Below, one piece after another: positions 1 through 13,404 of a stretch of 64,000 bases of DNA (position 1 is its first letter; each line of letters opens with the position of its first letter). The notes under the pieces were generated by a model, which was given only the letters and a program-made list of their open reading frames with translations, was not told the origin of the DNA and ran no database searches. The translations under genes were made by a program, and so were the position numbers. Source of the DNA: Serilophus lunatus (Eukaryota > Chordata > Aves > Passeriformes > Eurylaimidae); the NCBI GenBank assembly GCA_013399895.1, contig VXBA01003812.1, forward strand, positions 449,226-513,225. Direction: 5' to 3'.

Positions 1-719
1 ACACCTGTTCAAGCACTTGTAAGAATTGTCTGCAGGAATGGTTCTGGAGTAATACTGCGTTGTTACAGTATCTGAAAGGTGATCTAAAGCAGTCAATAGG
101 CTTGAAAGGATGAAATGTGAAAACAAAATGCTGACAGTTCTAGATGTATCTATAAGGCATACTTTCAGCACTTGAATGTTTTAAAAGATGAGGACCACCA
201 TCATTCATGAGAAAAATACGGATGTGTTAAAACAATTGTTTTGTAAAGTGGAAGCAAAAGATCACAAAAATTTGGCGATCACCAGGATGTGATAAAAGTG
301 TTCTTCTCCTGACATGATCACTCCAAGTATCACATAGCATGAATATCCCCAAGAGACACATTTTTTTTTTATGTGATTGGTGATCTGCTGGGTCCATGGG
401 AAGGCAGTGATGCTTCTAATAAGACCTAACAAGAAGATGAGTGGTAGGCTATTATCTGAGGAGTGATGGAAGAATGATAGCCATTGTTCTGCCCTGGAGC
501 TCCTGCTGAAGAGAGGAGGCTGATAGTGAGACTGGATCTTATAAAGAAAATGAGTTTGAACAGAGTGACACATACATTACAATATGATTCCTTAGAGAAC
601 TGCTGAGACTAAAGTCGTGATTTTTGTGGACTGGATAGTTGAAGGTCTCATAAGAGAAGAAACAAAAGCTAAGTGGATATGTTTCAAATTACTTCACCTT
701 AATCTCTCTCCAGATTCAA
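1..719. other. unassigned AT-rich sequence
   Basis: No gene or clear repeat recognised. The longest open frame here (minus strand, about 262-573) has no recognisable motif and its composition does not look coding. It borders a CR1-like fragment, so part of it may be older LINE sequence too decayed to read. Confidence 0.4.
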
Positions 720-1030
720 TATCCTTACAGGGCTGTCAAGAAGCTAAGAAATCTCCCCACAGTTGGGCTCAACTTCAGAAAGGACAATTATAAAAAAGGA
801 CTCCTGTTAGGGAGAACCTGGAAGGAATACTAGGAGAGTTAAGTCATGGCAGATGGCACAGAGACTATTTAAGGTACTGTATTGAAGCAGAGAGCAGATA
901 CATCCTGCTTAGCAAGAAAGCCTTGAGAAAGAAAGGGAGACCACATGGTTAAGGAGCAGATTATCAGAGGCTACTGAGAGCAAGAAGACATCCTTCAGAT
1001 AGCTGAAGATTTTTATAGAAAATGTAAATC
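720..1030 (+). mobile_element. CR1-type LINE fragment (ORF2, region before reverse transcriptase)
   Basis: The order of words in this stretch (aacttcagaaaggacaatta near 770, then acagagactatttaa near 858, then gcagatacatcctgctta near 893, then ccacatggttaag near 941, then gcaagaagacatcc near 981) follows the linker between the endonuclease and reverse-transcriptase parts of CR1-clade ORF2. It is interrupted by stops in all frames, so it is a dead fragment. The identification rests on recall of CR1 sequences; the edges are approximate. Confidence 0.45.
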
Positions 1031-1860
1031 CTGTAAGTTTCTTAGGATTAAATAAAAATAACTAAATAATAATAATACAAAACAGTTAAAAATCCTCAAT
1101 AAGGTTAGTCAAAACAATGGAAACATACATAAGAGATTTGTTAACTAAGATAGTTACAAGCAACATAAGAGTTAAATTCTATTTTTAAAATAGAGCAGAG
1201 GAAAGTCTGGCAAAAGTCTGCAGTGATGAAAGATAATCAAGGAAAACAGAAGCACTTTTAAGATAGAGGAAAATAATTTGTCTTCTCATTTTAATTCTGC
1301 TTGTGCTATAGAAGGGCTTTGGCATATTCTCACACATGAATTTTTCCGTGATGGGGAACTCATACAGCTCTGTCAGTATGAGGTAGTACAAAACAAAATG
1401 AGAGGCATACATCTGAGGTTTTTAAAGGCACTCAGGGATGGAATAGTCAAAATGGTAACTGTGGTGTGAAATTAATTTTATAAAGCTGTTTTGATAGCTT
1501 TAGAAATGTGAGGTTGTAAGTATGTTACCAATTTAAAGCTGAATTTCAGAAAGGTTGAAAGACGTGTACAGTCCATTATATCAATACTGGGCAAAAAAGC
1601 TGAAACTATACCAATACTTTTAAAAGAAGAACTAGAAGGTATTTAATATTGTGAATATTACCAAACACTGCAAGAAATGGGTCAGCAGGCAGAGAGAAAA
1701 CACATAGAAAACTGCAGCCGGCTAAGAGGAAAGTTCCTGCATTCATAAAAAAATTAATATAGGAGTAGATGGGCAGTAGTAGATGGCCTAAATATAGGAG
1801 AAGGTGGACAGTTTTCACAGTGGACAGAGGCTATGAGTGAAGTTTCATGGGACAAGTACT
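1031..1860. other. unassigned AT-rich sequence
   Basis: Nothing recognisable. Open frames of 60-75 codons on both strands (about 1185-1469 and 1606-1818) overlap one another and show no motif, as expected by chance in DNA of this composition. Confidence 0.4.
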
Positions 1861-1868
1861 GGGCTCCA

Positions 1869-1907
1869 TACATGTACATGTACATGTAGTACGTGAACAT
1901 GTACTAC
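1869..1907. repeat. TACATG tandem and palindromic repeat
   Basis: Three TACATG units form a perfect 20-bp palindrome at 1869-1888. A second inverted pair follows at once, GTAGTAC (1886-1892) against GTACTAC (1901-1907), with an 8-nt loop. A hairpin is possible on either strand. Confidence 0.8.
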
Positions 1908-1914
1908 AATATGG

Positions 1915-2245
1915 ATGAGAATAAAAAGCCAATTTCCTCAGTGCACAGGTAAAGCAGCTCCAAAAGATCATCCCTGAGGTCACCACCAATAATGTTCTCA
2001 GGGGCCCATCCGGAGTGAGAGTTCAGGAGGACAGTGACAGGAATTCAGCTGATGACTTTGTGTTCGATGGGGGCACTGGAGATATTCGGAACAGAGTTCT
2101 CCACATCTAAAATGTGTCATAGTTAAACTGGTGAATGTAGAAACCAAGTCAGACAGAGGGTTCATCCAGGAAGCCATTTTTTAATGAGAAACCTTACAGC
2201 TTTTTATACTTTTTAGAAACTAGCATGTTACATCTTTATTGGTCC
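1915..2245. other. coding-like or LTR-like patch, unresolved
   Basis: Two readings compete. On the plus strand, 1928-2110 is open for about 60 codons with a coding-like composition (reads VKQLQKIIPEVTTNN near 1952), follows a plausible acceptor (cctcagtgcacag) and ends at TAA; no ATG begins it and no family is recognised. On the minus strand, a CCAAT box (ATTGG on plus, 2238-2242) sits about 30 bp upstream of a TATA box (GTATAAAAA, plus 2201-2209), as in an LTR promoter. Base composition is richer in G and C than the surroundings. It could be a processed pseudogene, an exon or part of an antisense LTR. Confidence 0.25.
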
Positions 2246-2754
2246 ACACAATTGTTTTTAACTGTTTTATTGGATGAGCTGAAGCATTAGCTCATCTGCC
2301 TTTATTTTGAGAACTTGCACTATTATTTTGATACTGGACAAAGCTGTTGATAAGAAAAGCATGAGAAACCATCTCTACAAAAATAGCACCTGTTTGATAA
2401 AGGCAAATCGCTGTTATTGTACGAGAAATCCAAAGTACCTTGAAAGGTCTCAAGCTGCTTACAGATGTATTTTGAGAAAGTTCCACCAATATTTTGAGAA
2501 CTAGGATATTGTTTACTTTTGCTTTGCTGTTCTTCAGACAGAAATTTTTCAGGCTAACTTCATGTTTTTGCTAGAGAGACAATTACTTAAGCTGACTTTA
2601 AAAACCTCTCAAAAATAGGCTCAAAAGCCACAGTTTTCAAAAATGTACCACAATCAAAATGCCCTTCTGCTGCCTCTTCCTGTCTTGCCATCACCACAAT
2701 GATTGCAGATGAAGTGAAGTGACAGTTTGAGTTGTGATTGCAAGGTATGGAGAA
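2246..2754. other. unassigned sequence
   Basis: No gene or repeat recognised. Overlapping 65-codon open frames on both strands near 2292-2504 have no recognisable content. Confidence 0.4.
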
Positions 2755-3260
2755 GTTTCCAGTTCTGGGCCCCTCAGTTTATGAAAGGTGTTGAAGTTCT
2801 GGTGCACGTCCAAAGAAGGGCAATGATGAAAGGACTGGAGCAAAAGTCCTACAAGAAGCAGCTGAGGGAGTTAAGGCTGCTCATCCTGGGGAAAAGGTAG
2901 CTCAGTGGAGACCTTATCACTCCTGAAACTACGTGAAAAGAGGTTGTAGCCAGGTGAGTATTGGTCTCTTCTTCCAGAAAACCAGCATTAGGACAAGAAG
3001 GCACAGACTTAAAGTGTGCCGGGGGAAGTTTAGGTTAGACATTAGGAAAAAGTTATTTACAGAAAGAGTGATCGAGTATGTGAATGGGCCACCCAGGACT
3101 GTGATGGAGTCACCATCCCTGGAGGTGTTTAAGAAGAATCAGGATGTGGCATTTAATGCTTTGGTCTAGTAGACAAGGTGATGTTTGGTTTTTGGTTGGA
3201 CTTGATGATCTCAGAGGTCTTTGGCAACCTTGTTGATTCTGTGGTTATGTAACAATATTC
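2755..3260 (+). mobile_element. CR1 LINE, 3' end fragment
   Basis: This is the C-terminal part of ORF2 plus the 3' UTR of a CR1 element in sense orientation. Landmarks in the expected order are gttctgggcccctcag near 2762, gtccaaagaagggcaatgatg near 2808, the block around gttaaggctgctcatcctgg near 2870, gaccttatcactcctg near 2911, ttaggttagacattagg near 3031, ccatccctggaggtgttt near 3114, and the terminal gttggacttgatgatctcag at 3196. The 3' end is a degraded form of the usual ATTCTATG repeats (gattctgtggttatg). Stops and small indels make it inactive. It is 5'-truncated, as almost all avian CR1 copies are. Confidence 0.85.
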
Positions 3261-3329
3261 TAAGAACATAAAAATCTGCTATCCTGAATTCTAGAGTCCA
3301 AGTCTATGGCTTCTCCACCTTTCTTCAAA

Positions 3330-3735
3330 TCTTCATCTCAGTCCTCTCTTGGTCACTGCAACCTGAATTGACATCTGTGATCCTACTTCCAACTGTTTCT
3401 TTCTTGTTGAGCAGCTGGTCAAATAGAGTGTTTCGCTGGTTGGCCCCTTCAGAGTTTACACTAGGAATTCATAAGCAGTACCCTCTAGACACTGCAATGA
3501 CCAAGAATTGTATTGCCTGTTCAGCAGACGTCCTTGGGGTCAAAATACCTTGTATGGACCCAGTGCTCTAATTAGGAGATTCCTTGTAATTGTCTGTAAA
3601 CAGCCTCAGAGATGTCATCTTTGCCAGGCAAGCTGTAACAAATCTCCATCGCATCATCATCCATGTTGCATCATCATCCATGTTGCATCCTCTTTGACCT
3701 AGATCTAGAAAACCTTCACAGACACCTTGGTTTCA
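3330..3735 (-). mobile_element. possible antisense CR1 endonuclease-region fragment
   Basis: Phrases such as gttgagcagctggtcaaata (3407) and gctgtaacaaatctccatc (near 3633) resemble the reverse complement of the CR1-clade endonuclease region, where an antisense tract of this kind is common in reptile and bird genomes. Similarity is weak and the edges are uncertain. A perfect 17-bp tandem duplication lies at its right end. Confidence 0.3.
3651..3690. repeat. 17-bp tandem duplication
   Basis: The unit gcatcatcatccatgtt occurs twice in perfect register (3651-3667 and 3668-3684), followed by a partial third copy (gcatcc). Identity of the copies suggests a recent slippage event. Confidence 0.9.
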
Positions 3736-3739
3736 CATG

Positions 3740-6700
3740 AGAGCTCTCCTCAGTCAGGGATTTTCTTCATATAATACATATCTATGCTTCTTCTTTACTG
3801 CCTACCTTTCTCAGAAGTCTTATGGAACTGTCTTGTGGAGACAACCAGTTCACTCTACTAGAAGCAGCAGCACTGTGGAACTGAAGAGGACAAGGAGTAA
3901 ATGTTGCTATGTCTCACAGTTTTCATCTTTAGAGGTCTTGATTGCGTGTAGAGATCTGACAGGAAAGATTTACATGTGGTTGTTCAAGCACACATGCAGG
4001 AGAGTAATCTAGGTAAATTTTTATAAATGGGAGAGAAGTTGTCAAATGGAATATGAAGCTGGGAATTTCAATATTGCTAGATTAGTAATCAACTGGGAGC
4101 AAGTTAATGGCATATATGGCAAAAGATGCTGGGTGACATCTTAAGAGTAAAAGTGAATGTTACTCTTTAGATGTACTAGTCAGTGTTTCAGACAGCTGTG
4201 TCCTGCTCATGATGCATATGAATATTACCAAAGAGACTACTTGGCACAGCTGGATGACTCAGCAGGAAATACTTGGTTGCCACAGTTTTGAAATCTAAAA
4301 AGCTATGATAAAAACATTTTAGAAATGCTCAAAAGAATGTGAAATTTGCAAACATTAAATATACTGAACGAAGCTTTGAAATCAAACTGGTCAGTCATAC
4401 AGCCAAGCATAGAAATTCTTTGAATGTGTTATCTGAAATTACTTTTACTTTAATTAATTTATGCTCAACCCATATGCATTTGAAAGTAGATGGTTATCTG
4501 TTTGGATAAAATCAACATGAAGGGCAGGAAAAACTTAAATTGCTTGGTACTTGACTTCCACTTAATTTGGATACCTAGCAAATATGTATGTCCTATGACA
4601 GGTATAAAGATGATTTATTCTCGTTTTAGTTCTACTTTCTGTTGACAGCATAATGCTAAAGGATTTACCTAAAATAATATAAGATCTTCTCTCCTTACCA
4701 CTATTGCTTTATCCTAGTCAACAATTGAGTCACTATTAATGTGTGTTTGGCTACTTATGAAAGAAGCAGGATCATTTTTTCCTGGAAGGATCTCAGTAAG
4801 ACACGAGTGAGAAAAGAGCTGAGAACAAATAATGTTTCCTTCTCATTCTTTGAGATCTATTATGAGATGATTAGAGTTATCTTCTGGATATACATGTTCC
4901 ACTGGGTTGATGCATGAGCAGATGTGAAGCTGATTTACATTAGACACTTTAAATTAACCACAGGTACTTAAAGTGAATCCTTCTTTATTCAAGATCAATG
5001 AGATAGATTTTGACCAATGATTCATGGTCATGTTTAAAATAATTTAGTAATTTAGGGCTAGATTCATGAAGCATAAACATTAAAGGTAACAGGCATGCTA
5101 TTTTTTACCAGGACTTTTCTGAGACAGAGGAAAAAACAAATTTTTTGTCCTTGTCATAATCAGAAACTATGCCAATACTAGAAAGGAAAATTTTACACAG
5201 ACAAATAGAAGATAACTTCATAGGGTTTCATATTCATTAGATTCAAACAAATATTATTATACTATAATCTCTACTTGCCTATATTAAATGCAGACCTATT
5301 TGAAAGGTCTTCTTTTTAGAACATGCCCTAGCAACTAGTATATTTTCCTTTTAGAGGGATCATATTGACAAAGCAGAAACATAGGCCAATGTATTTGCTC
5401 AGAATATGTAGTTTAAATGTGACCATTTCTAGGAAAAAAAAATGTCTTCGAAATCTTTTGAGACCCTCATTAGTATGAAATGGGCATCAGTATAATCCTT
5501 GAGGGATGATATTTTAGTTTTGAATGAAACAGGAAATGCAATTTAATGATGTCTCTAAGGACAGAAAGATTAGAGCTGCAGGCAAAAATATGAAAAACAT
5601 AGGGATTTTCAAATGCATGAACTGCAGAGGTAATACATTTTGTTCTTCTACCCTCTGGACTCATGTTTCTGATAAAAGCATATGTATTACACAGATATAG
5701 AAGGATAAAGACTATAGAGATCACCTCTGTTCTCCGGCTGTGTTTTCATGTACTGCTTTGTCTTCATAGAAACAATCAGTTTACCAGAGGGATGTCTTGT
5801 GGGTTTTATTATAAGTTTTGAAATTTTGGCTATTAGGGATTTAAATATTATGATTTTTTTAAAAAACTACTATTTATTCTGATTTCTGGAATATTTTAAT
5901 TTGATGGTACAAATATTCTCAAGGTGTTTTTACTGAAATATGAAAGATTTGGATAAAAAGAACATTGCAACAGCTAATGTGAGTGACCAACTTTTTCCAC
6001 TTAAATTCTTGTCTAGTTTATTTTCTTTCATATTAATAAAATCTCAGGTCCTTTTTTGTATTTATACTTTTTATTTTTAATACAATTGTTGTTTTTCAAA
6101 CCAAAATAGGTCTGTTTGCTCAACCAATACCTGAAGTTTTTGTTACACTAGTATTTAATCTTGTTATATAAGCATATATTTATATGAACATTTTTTATTT
6201 TTTTTCATATTTATATGAAAATATTTTTGTGTTGGTTTTGTGCTGCACAAGAATACAATTCTAATGCTTGAAATTTTTGGGTAATGTATTTCTTGTCACC
6301 ACAGAGGATGCATACACTGAGGTTGCATGTTTAGATATCCTCTTTTTTTTAGTTTTAGATGAAGCAGTTTTGACATTTATCTTCTTTGTCATTCTGCCAA
6401 GGGCAATTCATTTTTTTTAATATCTTGCTGAAGAATGGAATGACAACAAGTATTGGAATCAAGTACTAGACATGATACATACTATGGCAAAGAGTATTCC
6501 TGAGGAACATTAATGAATCAATAGTATTGTCAAGTACAAAAACTGGGATGGCTTTCCTTTAGAAAATATGTGACAATTTTTTTGTCTATTTCCAATATCC
6601 AACTTAGAAATGATGCTGAGTTTTTCTTGAGAGACTGCAGTTCCAGAAATAAATACTTCTCAGAGAGTGCTTATATAAACAATGGTCATCTGAAGACAGA

Positions 6701-6860
6701 ATGTGTTTACTGAAAGTTAAAACTGAGTGTTTCAGTCTAACTGCGGAGCTCTGAATCCCTAGATATTTACTCCTTGGAATCCATAATCTTTGATTAGGAT
6801 GCTTTTTGGCTAAATGTGGTTACTGAGAAAATAATATAAGGAAACCCCTCAGACACATGC
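3740..6860. other. unassigned AT-rich sequence
   Basis: No repeat family, RNA gene or convincing exon was seen. A 91-codon open frame at 3737-4012 and an 84-codon minus frame at 5470-5724 have no recognisable domain and no coding bias that can be judged by eye. Confidence 0.4.
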
Positions 6861-6864
6861 TAGA

Positions 6865-6904
6865 GGAAGGAAGGAAGGAAGGAAGGAAGGAAGGAAGGAA
6901 GGAA
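6865..6904. repeat. (GGAA)n microsatellite
   Basis: Ten uninterrupted GGAA units. This is a purine-only tract on the plus strand and likely to be length-polymorphic. GGAA runs can also bind ETS-family factors, but nothing nearby suggests a promoter. Confidence 0.95.
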
Positions 6905-9900
6905 AAGTATTTTGCCCTTGACAATTAAATGTCATTGTAACATAATTACTGCAGCAGCTAGACTAAAACTAGACTCTGAATGTATTGCCAGAGTTCATAG
7001 TTTCATGCACTTTCAGTAACTTCAGAGGCTAATAAAAGTTCAAAAACACAAATAAGCTTCACATTCCATGTAAGAATTCCTATGTCTCTAAATCCACATC
7101 CACTTTGTCCAGAGCATATTTTCTTATGTCTCATATACTGGAATCCAAGAACCCTGGGGAAACCCATAAATCATTTGAGAGAAAGAAAGCTCAAGGCAAA
7201 GGCAAATTATTTAACAGTATTTCGGAATGATAAATACAAGGACATTATTGAAAATGACACATACAGTAACTAGGGTCTTCTACAGACATAAAAAGAAACC
7301 TCTCTGGCTGAGTATAAGGAATAATGTATATCTTAATGGATGAGTGCAGGGTAAAATGAAGCCAAAAACGTAGAAGTTCATGGCTTCAAATACTCTGGAT
7401 GTAAAGACTTTGACTCAATTCACACAGGTGTGTTTATAAAAGAAACTAAATAGAAGAGCACTAATAGGACCCAGAAACAGAATACAAAGGCTCTTTGGCG
7501 GCAGTGATGTATGGACAAGTGGGAAGAGTAATTAAATTAATAAATTTCAATTAGAATGCTACAGGAAAGGCAGATGGGGAAGGCAAGCCTGTTTACACAA
7601 ACAGAACTTTCCTTGAATCTCAGTCCTACAAAAAAATATAAAATCTCGTTAATGGCACTATCACATTTATTTCTTATTGAAAAGCTCATTGAGCCATCAG
7701 GTTTTATTTACATATTTGAATTCTTTTCCTATGTTAATAGTTTTTACTCACTTTTTTTGATATTGGACCTAAATCATCTGATTTTACACTGCATGTACCA
7801 TATAGGAACTAGACTGCTGATTTAAAGCCAGTGGGGCTACACATATATCAAAACCAATACATGTTTTTATTTAAGGAGATAGCTGTGCCATTATTGCTTG
7901 GGAATACATTACTATCAAATGTTTTCTCATATCCAGCTTTCCTACAATGACAGCTAGATGCCAGATTTTATTATTCTTGTCATTTGCTATTCTTGTAATA
8001 TAACTCTAAAGCTGTATTTTTACATGGCAAATGAGACTGGATTATCAGAGGAATAGCAAACAGCATCACTGGTTTTGTAAGACAGTGGCACTGATCACTA
8101 CTACTTTCTTAACCTGCAAAACAACTACCATCACCACCACCAAAGCAAAAGCAAACAAACAAGTAAATAAACCCACACAAACCCCTCACAACCAAAGGAA
8201 AAAAAATCCCAACAGCATTTAAAACCATCCTACACACAGGAGATTTCTATTCAGAAAGTACTGATTCCATCTGTGTTAATTGTAGAAGCTTAAGTAAGAT
8301 AAACTGTGCATTTTGGGTACTTAAATATAAAAAGAATCAGAAAGTATTGGGCTGAAGAAAAATCCTCTATCTTTAACTGAGTTTTATTTATACCATTGAA
8401 TCTTACTTTATTTTATTCTTTTAAAAGTGCTCAATATTTCAGCACAGCTGTAAAAATAATTTAACTTCAGCTGTTGTAAATGCACAAAAAAGCCTTTCAG
8501 CAATATAGAACCACTAAGTAGCTCATCAATCTATATGTACCAACTTCAAGAAACTATATACATTTGGGTTTGTAGGTAATGGTTTAAAATTGACAGAGCA
8601 CTGTACTCTGGTTTGTTCAGCATCAGGTCCTTTAAGTAAATAAGAATATTTCTTACTGTTCCAGAGCCTGTGGGTATACCATTGGAATAAATTCATGGTG
8701 CATGAAAATATTTGGAGGCTAGTTTTATCAAGATTAATTTTATTATCACAGACTAAAATACAAGATTCTGGTGTAGGTTTTGACAAGTGTAAAGTACATA
8801 ATAGTTGTTATAAGTTATTTTACAAAATTATTCTCCTTTGAGAATTCAGACTTTTTTCATCTTTACAGATTGCCTACCTAATTATTTTCCTCCATTCCCT
8901 TTGATTCTATCTAATAACTTGTTTTTCCAGGTCCTGTTGGGTAAGAAATATCTCCAAAGTGACACAGTTTGAGTCCTGGGCTATTTCTGAAGTTTACTCA
9001 AGAGTACATTTTTCATCAAGATAGCAGCTATATACTATATGCAAAGTTACAGCTTATAGTATTCTTCCTAGTCATTTGGCCATATAAGTCAGATTGGAAA
9101 TTTAATTTACAGCCTATGTAGAAATGAGTTCTTGTTTGCCTGTCCTTGAATGAATGTTTGCTATCACACAACTCTGGTTTTTGTCTCTGGAAATTTTTCA
9201 AAGTCACTCTGATTTTATTCTTTTTATTTTTTTTTAAACTAATTTATGCTGGCAGTAAGAACAGCTAGGAAAACAAGTATAGTTTGAAATTGAGAGAAAA
9301 GAACTTTGACTGTTTTGAGTCAAGGAAATTTCCACAGTCATTGGGAGATTTGGAAGCAGGAGTCACTCTAGTAAAGCCCCATATAATGCACCTTCTTGGT
9401 GATCGAAGGCATGTTCTATTTTACCGAATTATTACAATGTCTTCACGAGTTCTAAATAGCATAAATCTCAATAGCATAAATAGGTGTTTTTCTTTCCGGC
9501 TACAGAAAGGCAAAATACTTTAATCAAAAAGCCATCATTGAACTGAATGCCATTGATATTTTGATGACATTGAATACTAAAACATCTTGTTCTTTTACTG
9601 AATAAAGTAAATAAGAAATGACTGGCTATCTGCAAGTCCTCGACACCTATTAACAGAGAGCTCAAAAAGGTGCATGTACCTCTTGTCTCAGTCAAATGCA
9701 GATTGTTTAAAGGATGTTTTTCTTTTTTTCCACTTTTTAATAAAATGTTTTTGACCAGTCTGACTTTGACATTAATACTGAAATTATATTGCATGCAGTA
9801 GCAAGTTGCAAGCACTTTTTAGGAGTGCTACTCCATGAACTTAGGGTATCATCGTCCTTTTGTTAAAAAATGTATATTTCATGCTAAGACTCCATTATGT

Positions 9901-12900
9901 TCTTAGGTAAATCTTTTGGTGTAGTAACAATGGTTATCTTTTCTTTGGCTTTCAGCCATTAAATTCACTAACAGATTATTAAAAGAACTACAATATCATT
10001 TCCCTCTACAGGGAACAAATTTGGAAGCATAATGTGTTGGTGACTTTGCAGTGTGCAATAGACCTATAATCTGTCATATCTGCCTGCAGTAAAGATACTT
10101 TGTATTACCACTGTAAGAAAAGAGGCAAAGACAGCTGCTATGGAGTGAGAGCCTTATGATAATCATGTGTCTTGTTTAAGAACAATGTACTGTTTTTAAA
10201 GTATCATCTCAAAGATGTGATCCATATTTTCTGGTTGTTTGTGCAATGTTATCTCATTACAAGATTCTGGCATGCTTCCTGGATATCATCTGCTGAACTA
10301 CATTTTAAGATAGCTGAAACAACTTGCTTAATATTCTCTTTCATACTTAAAATTCATAGTCATTTTGAAGATATAAATTGGAAAAGTCCGTCAAACAGTC
10401 TCCTTTTTGTGATATGTAATATCAAAAAAACACTTTTGCAGTTGTCACTACCATTTTTACAGTAGGCAAACTTTTTCTTTCTTATTTAAAAAAAAAAAAA
10501 AGTTCAGGATATCCATTCTGGTGTGCTCTTTATGAAACAGTCTGTTCCACTATAATTAAAATTTAAAAAATTCTTTACTCTCTGAGTACAGAAGTTTCAG
10601 AAGAGGCTTGAGAAAATGCTTAAAGAAATAGATCACCTGATTCACTATGTAATAACCACCACAATTGCTCAAAATGATCAATGATTCATCTCAATAAACA
10701 CCATTTTGGTCAGGTTATGCATATGCTTTGGAAAGAATTCTCATTGACTACTGACTCTATAGTTGTTAAAGGTTTACCCAGATATAGCATCAAGTATTAT
10801 TCCTGTGGGGTAGAAACTTCTGTACACCAATTTTAGCTCTGCTAGTGGCTGTGCTGTTTATTTTTAAAGTCAAAAGTCAACATGCAGATGTTTAGCTGGC
10901 AATATGCAATATACCTGCTGCTTTCCAGCCACTGAGCACTAATCATAGTGTATTTTTAGTCGAGTGTTTTTTTCTTCTTTGGATTCTGTATGGTCACTAT
11001 GTGTCCTGGAGTAGTTATCCTAAAATTCAAGTATCTGTAAAATGCAATTGTTCCGTATGGCGAAGAGTTGGAATGCAGCACCTACATTCTTTTTCCTCTA
11101 ATGTTCTGGTGCTATCAGGCCAGGAAAAGGACAAGGAAACGGAACCAAAACATTGAAACTTAGCTGTTTTGATTCTTTATACTAAAACAGACAAAGAACC
11201 TTATAATGATACCATGGGTTTCAAAATAATGGTAAGGGCTTGAATTTTTTCCCCCTTCCTTATTTATTACTAAGTGCATTTCAATGAAGAATATTGCTTT
11301 TGAGACTATTCTACATCTTAATGCAACTTAAAACTCATCATTCTGGAATTAAATATTTATCAGGGACAAAGTAAAAGCAATGTAGTTGTATCTGTTGTGA
11401 TTTAGCACCTATCACATTGCCTGTAAATCAATTAAATGAGAGTAGTCATTCTATTGAGAGCTCTGAATAACTTTCATATTGTACTAGACAACATGTTAGA
11501 TACTAGGACTGAGGGAATGGCACAGTAAAGGAGAGGGCATAGTAAGAAAAGTTTGGCATCCAGATGTTGCCACAGTGAATCTGATAGCAGGTCCTGACTT
11601 TGCAACCCAACCTCCTTCAATCTCATATTTTTTATGTTTTTCAGCAAACCAAGCAGAACAGATATTAGTTCAAGTTATTTTACTTTATGTCTGATCTTTT
11701 TAATCCAGATGTGTCTATTTCAGGTTTTGGGTCATCTTCAATGTAGCAACCAGCCATGACAGCTTAGACAAAATCCAGACCATCTGTTAAATCTCTGCCT
11801 AAAACACCATAGATTAAAAAAGTACCTACCGTTAATTTAGAAGAACATAGGTCTAGCCCTGACATGCTAATCTGTATCAGTTTAGATGAGAATAGATTTT
11901 CGGTTTTTATTGAAACCTTAAAAGAAAAACACACATACTGTTCATATTCTTCACCTACCATTTCAAGTCTGTCTCTACTTAATTATCTTACATGTATAGA
12001 TTCTAAGATTCCACAGGTTATTTTATTTTAATTTACTTCATGCTCTTCAATTTGTTTCCTGCGTAGTTTTCTGAGGAAACAAGGCTTGGGAAATTGTGAT
12101 GTCTCCTTTTTTGCAAATTTTGGTCATCACCAGCCAAATCTGACATAAGGCAAGAGATTCCATGCTGTGAGGTTTCAACAGTCCATAGAGGGGGAAATGC
12201 AACATTTGTGTCACTGCCCAAAGGTACATCTTGGCTCGCTCTTGGGACACACCTGAGACAAAGTATGTGCTGCAGCTACCTTGAATGGCAGCTAGGGAAG
12301 AAGGTGGAAGTAAGGAGAAAAAAGACTGGCATCCTTTGGAAACTACTCTTTGCTAGTTTCTCTAGGAATCAACCTGTTTCTCAGCATCTCAAATTTTGAA
12401 GATTGCAGTGTGACTGTGGCTCAAATACAGCTTCTCAAAGGAAATTAAACTGGAAGATTATCACTATGCTTTTGTCAGTGCAAATTAACCTATGACACAC
12501 TTCTAATTAATTACATTATCTAGCTTCTTTTTATTCACTGAAGTCACTACAGTTTCCACATTAAGACTAAGCAGAGAAAATCCTAGCATACAAGTCAAAT
12601 CATTTTGTCTCACAATTGAACAAAACGGTTGTCAAAATTATATAATACTATTGTACACTTCCTTAAACTTCCATCCCAAAACACTGCAGTGCTTGGATGG
12701 AATTGAAGACATACTCGGCATTCCATTTAGAATGTCCTTACCAGCCTATTTCACTAGTTATTAGTTTTATTTTAGCCAGTTCACATAAAAATAATTAGAT
12801 GTATTTAAATTTCGCAGTTCTTGTATGAAAATGTTATAAGAAGCCTAGGTAGGTAGGAAACAAGAAGGATGGGAACTTATTTTTATGGTAATTTGCCTTT

Positions 12901-13380
12901 ATTGGAAGTATATTTTAATGTAATGAACATTTATAAACAGTGACTTGAGAACCATACAGAATTTTACAAAGAAGCATGCCCCAAATTATCCTAAATTATA
13001 CTTGGAGTAGCACTAAGGATCAGAGAGATAAACTGATAGGTTTCTGTACAACTTAGGGCACAATTTAATCTATTTTTCTTGAGCAGGACTATTCATTATG
13101 AACACAATTTTCCATAAATCATTTTGAATTTGCAGGTTATATTTATCTGATGGATAGATACATAATCCCTAATAAAATGGGCTATGTTTTCTGAATCACA
13201 ATTGAGCTACAGTGGCTCAGCAAAATAAAATATACCACATGCTGCAAAATCTTTTCACATAAGTGACAGAAATGTATGAGGTATAAAAAATCATTCTGAC
13301 CAAACAAACAGGGTCATAAAGCCTCCATACTACCTGTTGCAGCCAGTGTGAGATTACGGGTTACAGTTAACTCCAAAGGG
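6905..13380. other. unassigned AT-rich sequence
   Basis: No gene or transposon recognised over about 6.5 kb. A T-poor, C/A-rich stretch occurs at about 8110-8212. The open frames present (for example 7556-7825, 9468-9815 minus, 10172-10465) are low-complexity or hydrophobic translations of AT-rich DNA without motifs. The region reads as intergenic or intronic. Confidence 0.4.
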
Positions 13381-13404
13381 GGAGAGGAAGAGGAAGAGGA
13401 AGAT
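13381..13404. repeat. (GAGGAA)n short tandem repeat
   Basis: About three to four imperfect GAGGAA units followed by GATGATGA. Confidence 0.8.
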
